Source: Betaproteobacteria bacterium
GTDB taxonomy: Bacteria > Pseudomonadota > Gammaproteobacteria > Burkholderiales > Usitatibacteraceae
Length of the DNA: 64,000 nt
Reading direction: 5' to 3'
Assembly (NCBI GenBank): GCA_016720925.1
Contig: JADKJR010000004.1
Coordinates: 310,001-374,000, forward strand
This document shows, piece after piece, positions 9,718 to 19,012 of this stretch. Positions within the stretch are counted from its first letter, which is position 1, and each line of letters begins with the position of its first letter. A program made the translations under genes and the position numbers. Below the pieces are notes generated by a model that worked only from the letters and a program-made list of their open reading frames with translations, was not told the DNA's origin and made no database searches.

Positions 9718-10573
9718 CTACCGCTGTTGCCATGGAAAACAACGAGTTAGCCACGATTGCCGGAACAAAAGTTTCAAGGATGCCCCATTCGATCTGCTGC
9801 GGCTCACGCGATGGGCGTAGAAGCTGGCGAGCACCAGTGCAGCCGACATCGTCCAGAACACCGGCATCATCCCCAGCGCTGCACCGACCGCACCAAAAAT
9901 CAGCGGCATCACTGTTTGGCTGCCATTGATGAGTGTGGTGCGCAAGCCAAGTGCTTCCCCGGCGCGACCGGGCGGCGCGGACTCGTGCAACAGCGTCAAT
10001 ATCATCGGCTGCGGTGCGCCGAGCCCCAAGCCGAGCAGGAACATCAACGCCATCATTGGTGCGATGTCCGAAATTATCGATGCCAACGCCGGAGAGTATC
10101 GGCGCGATGAATGCCGAGGTGGAAAATCCGAGCGCTACATAACTGAAATTCACCGCGCGATCTTCCGGTAGCGATAGTTCCCCGACTGCATGGTATGCCG
10201 CCACATTGATCAGCATGAACGCGACGCCGACGATCACACTGGTCGCGTAGAGCACCGCCAAGCCGGGAAACAGGAAAGGCAGCATCGTGCCGATTCCGAC
10301 CATCGCCGACCCGAGCAGTAGCGGTTTTTCCATGCCCGCCCGGTCGATCCAGCGTCCTGCCGTGACCGATAGTAACGCCGGCAATAATGCATACATGGCC
10401 ACTAGCACGCCTACCGTGAGCGCCGAGGCGCCCTGGTGGATGGCATAGAGGGTCACCGTCACGCGACTGCCGCTGAAAGCAACGTGGTCGAGAACCATGA
10501 GGATGATGATGAGGGGCAGGGGGCGCATTGTCGGGGAGGGCGGTATGGCGTTAAGTTGGCGATTGGCGGCCAT
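9718..10573 (-). pseudogene. MFS permease, internally deleted and frame-shifted
   Basis: Major facilitator-type transporter. The start ATG at 10573 (MAANRQL) has a close GAGGT ribosome site; MRPLPL at 10528 is an alternative. N-terminal helices (LIIILMVLDHVAFSGSRVTV, MYALLPALLSVTAGRWIDRA) run to APILSGVGIDNFGHR near 10080. The frame then changes and continues as MMALMFLLGLGLGAPQPM and GRAGEALGLRTTLING, the typical C-terminal part. Total coding is about 285 codons against roughly 390 in the family, so around 100 residues of middle helices appear to be missing at the joint. The carboxyl end is uncertain (9701 in one frame, 9718 in the other). Probably non-functional as assembled. Confidence 0.65.
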
Positions 10574-10575
10574 GC

Positions 10576-11470
10576 CTACCTCAAGACGTGGAGGCGTCCT
10601 GAACATCGCCATTGCGACGCCCAGGGAAGTAATGATTATGCCGACAATCGAAATGGCGGTCGGCACGACGCCAAATACCAGGTATTCCATGGCGACGGCG
10701 AAGATCGGCGGCAGGTACATCATGCTGGTCACGCGCGTCGCTTCGCCACGCCGCATCAACGTATGCAATGCGTTGACCCCGAGTATCGACGCGAGTATGA
10801 CCAGAAAAGCAATTGCGCCGAGCAGCGGCCAGGACCAGTTGATCCGGGCGCTCTCAAAAACGATACTTAGCGGCACCAGGACAAGAAGAGATGCCGCGAA
10901 CTGAATGAGCGCGCCGCTGCGTAGATCGACGGTCGGACAGAAGCGCCGCTGATACAGCGTGCCGGCCGTGAGTGATACGAGTCCGGTGATCACCGCAACC
11001 AGGCTTCCGAGGGTAATGGCGCGAATGTCGATCTTGTGCCAGACGATCAGCGCCACGCCGGCGAAGCCCAGCAGGATGCCGATCCATTGCCGACGCGTGG
11101 GCCGCTCGCCGAACCAGCCAATAGCAATCAGCGCCGTGGCGAGCGGCTGCAGCGCCAGGATCACTGCGGCGATACCCGCCGACATGCCGAGATATTGCGC
11201 ATAGTGGGTACCGGACAGGTGAATGGCGTGCATCAGCAGTCCGGCGATGACGATGTGGAACCATTCGCGACCCGATTGCGGCCACGGCGGCTTTATCCAT
11301 ACCATGAGCGGGATGAGACAGAACAGTCCAAAGGCGAATCGCAGCGAAAGAAAAGTAAATGGCGCGGCGTACTGGATACCGATTTTGGTGGCGATGAATC
11401 CCGAACCCCAGACGATGACGAAATACCACGCCAGAAGCGCGTCAGTGCGGTGAGAGGCGGAAATATTCAA
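10576..11470 (-). CDS. EamA/DMT-family permease (RhaT/YdcZ type)
   Basis: Drug/metabolite transporter with two EamA repeats and about ten transmembrane helices, 298 residues. The start ATG at 11470 reads MNISASHRTDALLAWYFVIV. The EamA signature GSGFIATKIGIQYAAPFTFL is at residues 22-41, and a second repeat begins near ITLGSLVAVITGL. No in-frame stop separates it from the MFS gene. However, stops in both other frames (TGA at 10583-10581, TAG at 10578-10576) sit just before the MFS start, so a one-base indel near the 3' end has probably hidden its stop. Substrate unknown. Confidence 0.85.
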
Positions 11471-11488
11471 GCGATCATGCGCCGGAGG

Positions 11489-11558
11489 ACAAACTCAAGC
11501 ACTGGTGCGGCCCGCAGGCCACAAAGCCGCTAAACGCCTCGCCAGTGCTTGAGTTTGT
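11489..11558 (+). repeat. Dispersed palindromic element, copy A
   Basis: Best-formed copy of the family. A perfect 17-bp outer stem (ACAAACTCAAGCACTGG paired with CCAGTGCTTGAGTTTGT) extends inward to GCGG, and the core begins GCAGGCC. It lies between the stop-proximal end of the GMC oxidoreductase gene and the DMT permease start. Confidence 0.8.
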
Positions 11559-11609
11559 GCAGGTGGCGATGGCGCATTGAACAATGACCCAATGGCCTCA
11601 CAGCCCTCC

Positions 11610-13244
11610 TTACGCACCTTGCTTGCGATCCTGGCGAATCATATCGCTCGCATGCTCGGCGATCATTACGACGGGTGAGTTGGTGTTTCCGGAGGTGATT
11701 GACGGCATGATTGAGGCATCAACGACACGCAGTTGCTCGATGCCATGCACGCGCAAACGCGCATCAACTACGGCCATGGCGTCGCTCGACGGCCCCATTT
11801 TGCAGGTACCCACCGGGTGAAAAATGGTCGTGCCGATATTGCCGGCGGCGCTCACCATCGCTTCATCGCTTTCATATGACGGTCCGGGCAGGAATTCTTG
11901 CGGACGATACTTGCCGAGTGCGGGGGCGGCGGCAATCCGCCGCGTCAGTCGCAGCGAATCAATAGCGACACGGCGATCGCTGTCGGTCGAAAGATAGTTG
12001 GGCTGAATCACCGGGTACTGGCGGGCATCCGCGCTCTGGATGCGCACATAGCCGCGACTGTCGGGACGCAAATTGCAAATGCTTGACGTAAACGCAGGAA
12101 AGGGATGCGGCGGATCGCCAAATTTATCGAGCGACAACGGTTGCACATGAAACTCAATATTGGCTGACGTCATCGCCGGATCCGATTTCGCAAATGCACC
12201 GAGTTGCGAAGGCGCCATGGTCAATGGGCCGGTGCGAAACAACGCGTATTGCAGTCCCATGCGCGCCTTGCCGAACCAGCTATTGGCCTGCTCATTGAGC
12301 GTTGGCACACCATGAACCTTGAATGCCATGCGCAGTTGCAGATGATCCTGCAGGTTTTCACCGACACCGGGCAAATCGTGGCGGATATCAATGCCATGCC
12401 GTTGCAGCAGATTGCCGGGCCCGACGCCAGAAAGCTGCAACAACTGCGGTGAATTGATGGCGCCGGAGGCGAGAATGGTCTCGCATTGCGCATCGGCGAC
12501 GAACTCTTCATTTCCCTGCACGAATTCGACCCCATGCGCACGTCGCACACCATCTCGCGTGTTGAGGATGATTTTCTTCACCAGCACATCGGTGAGTACG
12601 GTCAGATTAGGCCGTTGCATCACCGGCCGCAGAAATGCCTTGGACGCACTCCATCGAACGCCGGTGCGCTGATTGACCTGGAATCGGGCGGAACCGAAGT
12701 TATCGCCGCCATTGAAATCCGCGATCTTGGGGATGCCGCATTGCTCGGCCGCGTCGCGCCACGCATTGAGAATTTTCCAGTCGAGGCGCTGCTCTTCTAC
12801 CCGCCATTCACCACCGGCGCCATGAATGTCGCTGCCGCCGCCGTAATGATCTTCGGTGCGTTTGAAAACCGGAAACACATCGTTCCACGACCATCCGGGA
12901 TTGCCCAGCGCTGCCCACGCATCATAGTCGCGCGCTTGTCCGCGCAGGTACAGCATGGCATTGATTGACGAGCACCCGCCCAGCACCTTGCCGCGGGCGT
13001 AGAGGATGGACCGTCCGTTCAGGCCGTCGCAAGGTTCGGTGCGATAGCACCAGTCGGTGCGTGGATTGCCGATACAGAAGAGGTAGCCAACGGGAATATG
13101 AATCCAGATCCAGTCGTCCTTGCCGCCCGCTTCCAGCAGCAGCACGCGCACCTCGGGATCGGCTGAAAGACGATTGGCGATCACGCAGCCTGCCGTGCCG
13201 GCGCCGACGATGACGTAATCAAAAATCCCGAAGGATTTGGTCAT
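11610..13244 (-). CDS. GMC-family FAD oxidoreductase (choline dehydrogenase-like)
   Basis: FAD-dependent dehydrogenase oxidising an alcohol, 544 residues from the ATG at 13244 (MTKSFGIFDYVIVGAG). The Rossmann motif GAGTAGCVIANRLS lies near the N-terminus. GMC signature regions follow: GRSILYARGKVLGGCSSINAM, ASGAINSPQLLQLSGVGPG and the C-terminal HPVGTCKMG with the active-site His, then DASIMPSITSGNTNSPVVMI. It is cytosolic, with no signal peptide. The family covers choline, alcohol and polyethylene-glycol dehydrogenases, and the sequence alone does not pick the substrate. No betaine-aldehyde dehydrogenase is nearby, so a betI/betAB role is unlikely. Confidence 0.93.
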   Translation of the reverse strand: MTKSFGIFDYVIVGAGTAGCVIANRLSADPEVRVLLLEAGGKDDWIWIHIPVGYLFCIGNPRTDWCYRTEPCDGLNGRSILYARGKVLGGCSSINAMLYLRGQARDYDAWAALGNPGWSWNDVFPVFKRTEDHYGGGSDIHGAGGEWRVEEQRLDWKILNAWRDAAEQCGIPKIADFNGGDNFGSARFQVNQRTGVRWSASKAFLRPVMQRPNLTVLTDVLVKKIILNTRDGVRRAHGVEFVQGNEEFVADAQCETILASGAINSPQLLQLSGVGPGNLLQRHGIDIRHDLPGVGENLQDHLQLRMAFKVHGVPTLNEQANSWFGKARMGLQYALFRTGPLTMAPSQLGAFAKSDPAMTSANIEFHVQPLSLDKFGDPPHPFPAFTSSICNLRPDSRGYVRIQSADARQYPVIQPNYLSTDSDRRVAIDSLRLTRRIAAAPALGKYRPQEFLPGPSYESDEAMVSAAGNIGTTIFHPVGTCKMGPSSDAMAVVDARLRVHGIEQLRVVDASIMPSITSGNTNSPVVMIAEHASDMIRQDRKQGA

Positions 13245-13358
13245 GGCAATTTGAGGGTTTTCTTGGTATTGTGCCGTTAGAATAGTGCCACAAACCGCAA
13301 CGTACGGAAAATCAGGATGCTTGATACGCATCGCTGACACAAAGCTGGAGGACGCAAT

Positions 13359-15221
13359 TTGGACCTGTTTGGAAAGCTGACGAAATGGTGGGGTACTCCG
13401 CTACCACGTAGCGTGTTGCTGCTTTCGATAGCGATCCTGCTGTTCACTTTCCTGTTGCGGGTCCCGACAAAGGATCAGTCAATCCTGGGCGTGCTGGAAC
13501 GGATTGCCTTCGATCAGCAAATGAATTTCATGCGCAAGTTTTACCCGCGCGACGCCAAGGTGGAGCCAGTATTGATCGGTATCGATGAGGCGGCCGAGGA
13601 TATGTTCGAGGAACCGCTGGCGTTGTGGCACCGGCATTTTGCCAAGACGCTCGATGCGCTGGTCATCGCCAAGCCTGTCCTGGTCGGCATCGATATTCAG
13701 ATGCCGTCCCGATCGTTCAATAAGTATTTGCCTGGCGGCGATCTTGCCCTTTTGCGCAGTCTGCATGCGCTCAAGAGTGCGCTGCCGCTGGTGGTAGTTC
13801 ACACGTTTGATCGCGCCGGAAACCTGGCGCCGATTCATCCGGCCTACCTCGGGCAGCTCGGTGACGAATCCTTTGCCATAGATCGGGTTCTGGAAGACCG
13901 CGATAGTACTGCGCGGCGTTTTGCCGAGCGCGAAATTATCAAGGAAGGTTCGCTTCCGCCGTTCGCGGCCTATATCGCACGACTGCTAGGCAAGGAACCT
14001 GGAACAGGCTACATCGATTTTTCGGTGGGTGGCGAAATCAACTATGTACCGATGCAACAAGTGATTGGCTGGCTGGAAAGTGGCGACGTTGGCGAGTTGA
14101 CACGAAGATTTGCCGGCCGGGTCGTGCTCATTGGCTATGTTGCCAAATCGCAGGACCGCTGGGCGCTACCTGTTCCTCTATCGCCTTGGGAGCGCGACAC
14201 AAAAGGGGAGTTGATACTGAAGCAGCCGGGAATCGTGGTGCACTTTCAGACGCTGCGTAGTATGTTGGGTGATGGACTGCTGCAGCCTATTTCGTTGCTT
14301 TGGCAGACATTGATTTACGTGTTATTGCTCGGATTCGTGTTTGTGCCGTCCAATCGCCGCACTTACTTTCTTGCCGTGGTGATCGCGCCCCCCCTGTTTT
14401 TTTCCATTTCAGTGATCTTGATCACAGCGCACATCCTCATTCCCGCCCTAACATTCCTCGTATTGTTGTGGATTGCGGTGGCAGTTGGCGCGGCAGCGGA
14501 TGGAATGCAGACGTTGCTGGACAAGAATCACCTGAAGCAGTCGCTAAAGGGAAGCGTTTCTCCGGCGGTGCTACAGGAAATTCTGGCGGGCAACCTGTCG
14601 ACGGGTGTTTCGGCAAAAACGGCGGAAATATGTGTGCTTTTCAGCGATATACGAGGTTTCACCGGGCTGTCGGAAACGCTATCTCCAGAGACGGTCACCG
14701 ACTTGCTGACACGCTATTTCGATCGCATGGTGGCTTGCGTACACCGCTATGACGGCACGATGGATAAGTTCATGGGCGATGGCATGATGGTGTTGTTTGG
14801 TGCCCCGCGCAGCGTCGGCAATCCCTGCATCAACGCCGTCAATTGTGCGCTGGATATGGTGGAGGCGTTGACAAAATTGAACGAGGAATTTGCCGCGGAG
14901 GGATTGCCGGACTTGAAGATTGGAATCGGCATAAACTATGGAAAAGTCGTGGTTGGCAACATTGGCTCGACGGAACGGCACAACTATTCGGCCATTGGCG
15001 ACGCGGTCAATGTGGCGTCGCGGGTGGAAGGTTTAACCAAACGGCTGGGTGCACAGATTGTGTTGACGGGCGCCTTGAAGGATAAGTTGGGCGATGCTTT
15101 TGAGCTGACCGATTTTGGCGAGCAGACGATTCGGGGGCACAGCCCCATGCGCCTTTGGGGGGTAAGTACCAAAGGATTAGTAACAAAGGCGGGTATTCCG
15201 CCCGTGGCAGACGCGCGTTAG
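13359..15221 (+). CDS. CHASE2 sensor adenylate cyclase (class III)
   Basis: Membrane receptor of 620 residues making cyclic nucleotide. The TTG start at 13359 follows a GGAG site. One N-terminal transmembrane helix (about 20-38) leads to an extracytoplasmic CHASE2 domain (VLIGIDEAAEDMFEEPLALW, VVLIGYVAKSQD). Three transmembrane helices (about 308-385) and a cytosolic class III cyclase domain follow. The metal-binding aspartates are in LFSDIRGFTG (about 430) and FMGDGMM (about 474). The Lys in MDKFMGD and the Asp in AIGDAVNVASRVE favour ATP over GTP. The FecR-like gene starts 29 bp downstream and the caspase-MORN gene follows, suggesting one signalling locus. Confidence 0.94.
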   Translation: MDLFGKLTKWWGTPLPRSVLLLSIAILLFTFLLRVPTKDQSILGVLERIAFDQQMNFMRKFYPRDAKVEPVLIGIDEAAEDMFEEPLALWHRHFAKTLDALVIAKPVLVGIDIQMPSRSFNKYLPGGDLALLRSLHALKSALPLVVVHTFDRAGNLAPIHPAYLGQLGDESFAIDRVLEDRDSTARRFAEREIIKEGSLPPFAAYIARLLGKEPGTGYIDFSVGGEINYVPMQQVIGWLESGDVGELTRRFAGRVVLIGYVAKSQDRWALPVPLSPWERDTKGELILKQPGIVVHFQTLRSMLGDGLLQPISLLWQTLIYVLLLGFVFVPSNRRTYFLAVVIAPPLFFSISVILITAHILIPALTFLVLLWIAVAVGAAADGMQTLLDKNHLKQSLKGSVSPAVLQEILAGNLSTGVSAKTAEICVLFSDIRGFTGLSETLSPETVTDLLTRYFDRMVACVHRYDGTMDKFMGDGMMVLFGAPRSVGNPCINAVNCALDMVEALTKLNEEFAAEGLPDLKIGIGINYGKVVVGNIGSTERHNYSAIGDAVNVASRVEGLTKRLGAQIVLTGALKDKLGDAFELTDFGEQTIRGHSPMRLWGVSTKGLVTKAGIPPVADAR

Positions 15222-15250
15222 TGGCATCGGTAATGTATTTTCGGGAGACG

Positions 15251-16102
15251 ATGATGAGAGCAAGGTTTCTATTTTCCGCAGTCGCCATATCCGCGGCGGC
15301 GCTTTCTGTGCAGGCGCAAACCGGCATTGCGTTTATCACCGACGTCAAAGGTGAAGCCGGACTGGACGCGGGCAAGGCGTCGCTGATGGCGGAGATCAAG
15401 AAAGGCGCGCGCATCAATTGCGTCAGGGAATGCGCGGTGGGTGTGATGTATTTGCTTTCTGGCAAGGAATACGTCCTCAAGGGCCCGGGCGATTTCCTGG
15501 TGGGTGATGATGAGGTGACCGCCAAGATCGGAGCGCCGCCAACGGTGCGCGAAACAAAGTGGAAAGTGTCTTCACAGGTTGTCGCGCAGGCCTCGCAGGC
15601 TTCAAGCGCCTCGATCCGCATGCGTAGCCTTGGATCCGCCAAGGCTGAAGTTTCGATGCCTGCCGAACGATTGCTGTATCCGCGCGATACCAATGTCGCC
15701 ACGCTTCAGCCGGCGTTTCGCTGGACTTCCGCGAACGCGAAGGGACCGTTCGAGTTTGAACTCAAGGCAAGCGGTAGCGCAAAGCCGCTCTACAAAGCCA
15801 AAGCCGGCTCGATGAATGTCAACCTTCCGGGCAACATCAAGTTGCAGCCTGATCTGGAATATAGCTGGGCGGTCAAGTCCGGGGCGACCTACATCGGCAT
15901 GACGAGTTTCAAGACTTTGCCTACGAGTGCAATTGATTTGGCGCAGAAACGCAAGCCAGATGAAAAGGCAGCTTTTTCTGATTGGTTGCTTTATGGGCTG
16001 ACATTGAAAGAAGTCGGCGCCGATCAGGATGCCAGTGAGGTTTGGGGGAGGCTTGCCAAAGACAGGCCCGATCTGCCGGAACTTGCCGCACTCGCCAGGT
16101 AG
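15251..16102 (+). CDS. Secreted FecR-like domain protein
   Basis: Periplasmic protein of 283 residues. I start it at the ATG at 15251 (MMRARFLFSAVAISAAALSV, a clear signal peptide) because a GGGAG site lies just before it; an upstream in-frame start overlaps the cyclase. The mature part begins with a FecR-like beta domain (GIAFITDVKGEAGL, GKEYVLKGPGDFLVG). An Ig-like segment (QPAFRWTSANAKGPFEFELK, LEYSWAVKSG) and a C-terminal helical tail resembling one TPR unit follow. CHASE2 cyclases are often accompanied by FecR-domain proteins, so it may be the periplasmic partner of the cyclase. That role is inference. Confidence 0.7.
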   Translation: MMRARFLFSAVAISAAALSVQAQTGIAFITDVKGEAGLDAGKASLMAEIKKGARINCVRECAVGVMYLLSGKEYVLKGPGDFLVGDDEVTAKIGAPPTVRETKWKVSSQVVAQASQASSASIRMRSLGSAKAEVSMPAERLLYPRDTNVATLQPAFRWTSANAKGPFEFELKASGSAKPLYKAKAGSMNVNLPGNIKLQPDLEYSWAVKSGATYIGMTSFKTLPTSAIDLAQKRKPDEKAAFSDWLLYGLTLKEVGADQDASEVWGRLAKDRPDLPELAALAR

Positions 16103-16118
16103 GCTGTCCGCGCTCGCG

Positions 16119-16153
16119 AAAACGGCGTTCCGACGGGGTCGGCGCGCCGTTTT
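16119..16153 (+). terminator. Rho-independent terminator-like hairpin
   Basis: The 9-bp arms AAAACGGCG and CGCCGTTTT enclose an inner CCGA/TCGG stem and end in four T. It lies 17 bp after the FecR-like gene and would separate the cyclase/FecR transcript from the caspase-MORN gene. Confidence 0.65.
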
Positions 16154-16237
16154 GCATTCTGCAAACGGCTTAGGACGCTTTTTAGATGGCTCGGTGTTGT
16201 CTTTTGGGCAATAATTGGGAAAAGAAAATAGTTGTTT

Positions 16238-18430
16238 ATGCGCGCTTTGCTTCTGAAATTCGTTGTTCCTCGTTTGTACCGATCAGGATGGCGCCTGACG
16301 TTTGCGCTCGCCTGTTTGGCGTCCGTTTCGGCATATGCTTACGATGATCGTGTCGCGCTGGTCATCGGTAACGACAGCTATATTAACGAGCCACTGAAAA
16401 ACGCCGTCAACGATGCCCGCGCCATGCAAAAGGTGCTGCAGGACCTCGGATTCAAGGTGTTGTTCAAGCCGAATGCCGATATACAGACCATGCGCGCGGC
16501 CGCCGTGCAGTTTGCCAAGCAGATGGATGGTGCGTCCGCGGCGGTCTTTTACTATGCCGGACATGGAATTCAATACAGCAACAAGAACTACTTGATCCCG
16601 ATCGATGCCAAGCTGACCGCCGAGCAGGAAATCGCCTATTTCGCGCTCGAGGTGAATCAGATACTCGATAGCATGGAAGAGGCCAAGGTTCGTCATAAGT
16701 TCATCATTCTCGATGCCTGTCGCAGCAACCCGTTTCGCAATCTGAGCGTCGCCAGCGGCCTTGCCAAGAGCGCCCGTGTGCCACCGGGCACGACGATTTC
16801 CTATGCGGCGGCAGCCGGCGCCATTGCGTTGGACGGCGACGGCGAGAATGGCCTCTATACCAAGCACCTTGTCAGGGAGATTCGCATTCCGGGGCAGACC
16901 GAAAGCACCGTGTTCGCCAACGTCGGCTCCAACGTCGCCCAGGAGAGTAACAGCCGGCAAAATCCGGAAAACCAGTCGACGGCGTCGCCACGCGGGGCTT
17001 TCCTGTTTGCCGGCGCGAACCTGGCAAGCGTGAGTAACGGTGGGATTTCGGGCGATACCAATGCGTTGGTAGACAAGGAGTTCTGGTCCAGCGTGAAAGA
17101 CAGCCGCAAGGTCGAAGACTACGAAGCGTATCTTTCGCAGTTTCGGACCGGGATATTTGCGACCCTGGCGCGCAATCGCATTGAGAACATCAAGCAGGAA
17201 AGATCCCTGCAACAAGTTGCCATCGCGCCGTCTTCCCGCACGGAGGCAGTTGCGCAACGGGTAATCGTTGCAGATAAAGCTCCAGAAGTTTCGACAAGGC
17301 CCATGGAGTCGTCCGCTGCGCCGGTGAAGTTGACGGCGCCGCAAACCATCGTCACAACTTCTGCTTCGCCCGCTGCGGTACCTGCTGCTGCACCCGCGTC
17401 GTCTGCTTTCAACACAGCGAATGCCGTTGATTCACAGCCCATTCGGCTGGCAAGCGCCGCGCCGGCAATTCAGACCAGCGAAGTGCGCGGGATGGAGTCA
17501 AAACCGGCTGCGCCGGGGATGTCCCTCCCTGCGGCCGCGGCATCAATACCCGCATCCACGACTGCGCCAGCGGCCAATCACGTGGCAGTACTTTCGCCCG
17601 AGCAGAAAACGTCACTGCCACCCCCACCGGCTTTTCCGAAAATACTGTCGGGCGCGCTGGAATTTGCCGACGGTGCACGATATGTCGGGGGGTATAAAGA
17701 AGATCAGGAGAAGAATCAGACGTTGCATGGGAGGGGCGAGTACATTTCCAATGCATTCCGGTATGAAGGCGAATTTCGTGACGGAAAAAAGCAGGGGAAA
17801 GGCGTCTACATCTGGGCAAATGGCGACAAGTTTGATGGGGAATTCGCCAATGACCAAGTCTCAGGCAAGGGTAAATGGGAGTTTGCGAGCGGCGATGTCT
17901 ACGAAGGGGATGTCTTGAATGCGATCATGGCAGGCAAGGGCGTTCTGGTCACAAAGAGTGGTGACAAATACGAAGGCATGTTTGCTGATGGCAAACCGCA
18001 CGGACAAGGTGTGTACATTTTCGCCAGCGGCGACAGGTTCGAGGGCAGCATGGCGGCGGGGAAAATGGCGGGCAACGGCGTCTACGTCAGCAAGAGCGGT
18101 GACAAGATTCTTGCGCCGTTTATTGACAATGTTGCGCACGGTGCCGGGACGTACGAATTTGCCAATGGCGACCGTTATGTCGGCCAAATCCAGAATGGCC
18201 TGCTGACCGGTAAGGGCAAATACTTTCACTCCGACGGGCAACGCTCGGAGGGCAGCTATGTGAACGGACTTCTCAACGGTGACGGTAAATTTTTTTACAA
18301 CAATGGATCAATGTTCGAGGGAACCTTTGAAGGCGGGTTCAAACGTGCAAAAGGGCTGATGATCCAGAGTGACGGCAGCAAGCGCAAAGCCGTCATTGTC
18401 AATGGCGAAACGACTTTTCCCGAAGGCTGA
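16238..18430 (+). CDS. Caspase-fold (peptidase C14) protein with C-terminal MORN repeats
   Basis: Predicted secreted or anchored metacaspase-like protease of 730 residues. The ATG at 16238 gives an N-terminal hydrophobic export signal; a TTG six bases upstream is the alternative. The p20-like domain begins RVALVIGNDSYINEPLKNAV and has the catalytic dyad His in FYYAGHGIQY (residue 109) and Cys in ILDACRSNPF (residue 161). A long low-complexity Ala/Pro/Ser linker spans about 350-460. At least eight MORN repeats follow (for example GKGVYIWANGDKFDGEFAND, GQGVYIFASGDRFEGSMAAG). MORN repeats usually mediate lipid or protein binding. It lies directly after the CHASE2 cyclase and FecR-like genes. Its substrate is unknown. 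Confidence 0.9.
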   Translation: MRALLLKFVVPRLYRSGWRLTFALACLASVSAYAYDDRVALVIGNDSYINEPLKNAVNDARAMQKVLQDLGFKVLFKPNADIQTMRAAAVQFAKQMDGASAAVFYYAGHGIQYSNKNYLIPIDAKLTAEQEIAYFALEVNQILDSMEEAKVRHKFIILDACRSNPFRNLSVASGLAKSARVPPGTTISYAAAAGAIALDGDGENGLYTKHLVREIRIPGQTESTVFANVGSNVAQESNSRQNPENQSTASPRGAFLFAGANLASVSNGGISGDTNALVDKEFWSSVKDSRKVEDYEAYLSQFRTGIFATLARNRIENIKQERSLQQVAIAPSSRTEAVAQRVIVADKAPEVSTRPMESSAAPVKLTAPQTIVTTSASPAAVPAAAPASSAFNTANAVDSQPIRLASAAPAIQTSEVRGMESKPAAPGMSLPAAAASIPASTTAPAANHVAVLSPEQKTSLPPPPAFPKILSGALEFADGARYVGGYKEDQEKNQTLHGRGEYISNAFRYEGEFRDGKKQGKGVYIWANGDKFDGEFANDQVSGKGKWEFASGDVYEGDVLNAIMAGKGVLVTKSGDKYEGMFADGKPHGQGVYIFASGDRFEGSMAAGKMAGNGVYVSKSGDKILAPFIDNVAHGAGTYEFANGDRYVGQIQNGLLTGKGKYFHSDGQRSEGSYVNGLLNGDGKFFYNNGSMFEGTFEGGFKRAKGLMIQSDGSKRKAVIVNGETTFPEG

Positions 18431-18465
18431 CTAGTGCAAGTGCCATCTGTGTCAATCGGCTGCCT

Positions 18466-18879
18466 GTGAGTATTAATCTGGGCATTGTCGCAGGGACCAC
18501 CGGGACGGTGACCATCATCGTGGGCGACGAACATACCGCGCCACGCATCGGCTCCGGCCAGATTCACGTTCTCGCCACGCCAGTCATGATCAATCTGTTT
18601 GAAGCCGCTGCCTTGGCCGCGTGCGAGCATTTGCTTCCTGCAGGGCATCAAAGTCTCGGCACCCATCTGGATGTATCCCATATTGCCGCTACCCCTGTCG
18701 GCATGCGTGTGACCGCGACTGCTGAAGTCATGTCGGTTGAAGGTCGCACCATTAAATTTCGCCTCAAAGCTGAAGATGAACGTGACGTCATCGGCGAGGG
18801 CACGCACGAGCGCGTGGTGGTGAATGTCACCAAATTTGATCTGCGGGTACAGGAAAAGACTGCGCTGATCAGGCGCTGA
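18466..18879 (+). CDS. FlK-like hotdog-fold thioesterase
   Basis: Cytosolic acyl-CoA thioesterase-like protein, 137 residues with a GTG start. Family positions are visible: VLATPVMINLFEAAA with the Thr and Glu of the FlK-type active site, LGTHLDVSHIAATPVG with the His, then EVMSVEGRTIKFRLKAEDE and IGEGTHERVVV. FlK hydrolyses fluoroacetyl-CoA, but most relatives are general short-chain thioesterases, so the substrate is open. It starts 35 bp after the caspase-MORN gene, and palindromic element J follows it. Confidence 0.85.
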   Translation: MSINLGIVAGTTGTVTIIVGDEHTAPRIGSGQIHVLATPVMINLFEAAALAACEHLLPAGHQSLGTHLDVSHIAATPVGMRVTATAEVMSVEGRTIKFRLKAEDERDVIGEGTHERVVVNVTKFDLRVQEKTALIRR

Positions 18880-18942
18880 TTCCCGGCGCCGCCCGATTAC
18901 TGATCGCAGGCAATTTCCGAAAAATTGTCGTGCCTAACGCCG

Positions 18943-19012
18943 TAACTCTAGCATTGGCGGGGTTCGCAGGCGAATAATGGCCCGAAAGGCCCGTCCGTGC
19001 TAGGGTTTGTGC
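18943..19012 (+). repeat. Dispersed palindromic element, copy J
   Basis: Divergent copy: left arm ACTCTAGCATTGGCGGGG, core GCAGGCGAATAATGGCC, right arm CCGTCCGTGCTAGGGTTTGT. It lies between two convergent genes, and its right arm includes the stop codon of the patatin lipoprotein (19000-19002). Confidence 0.65.
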
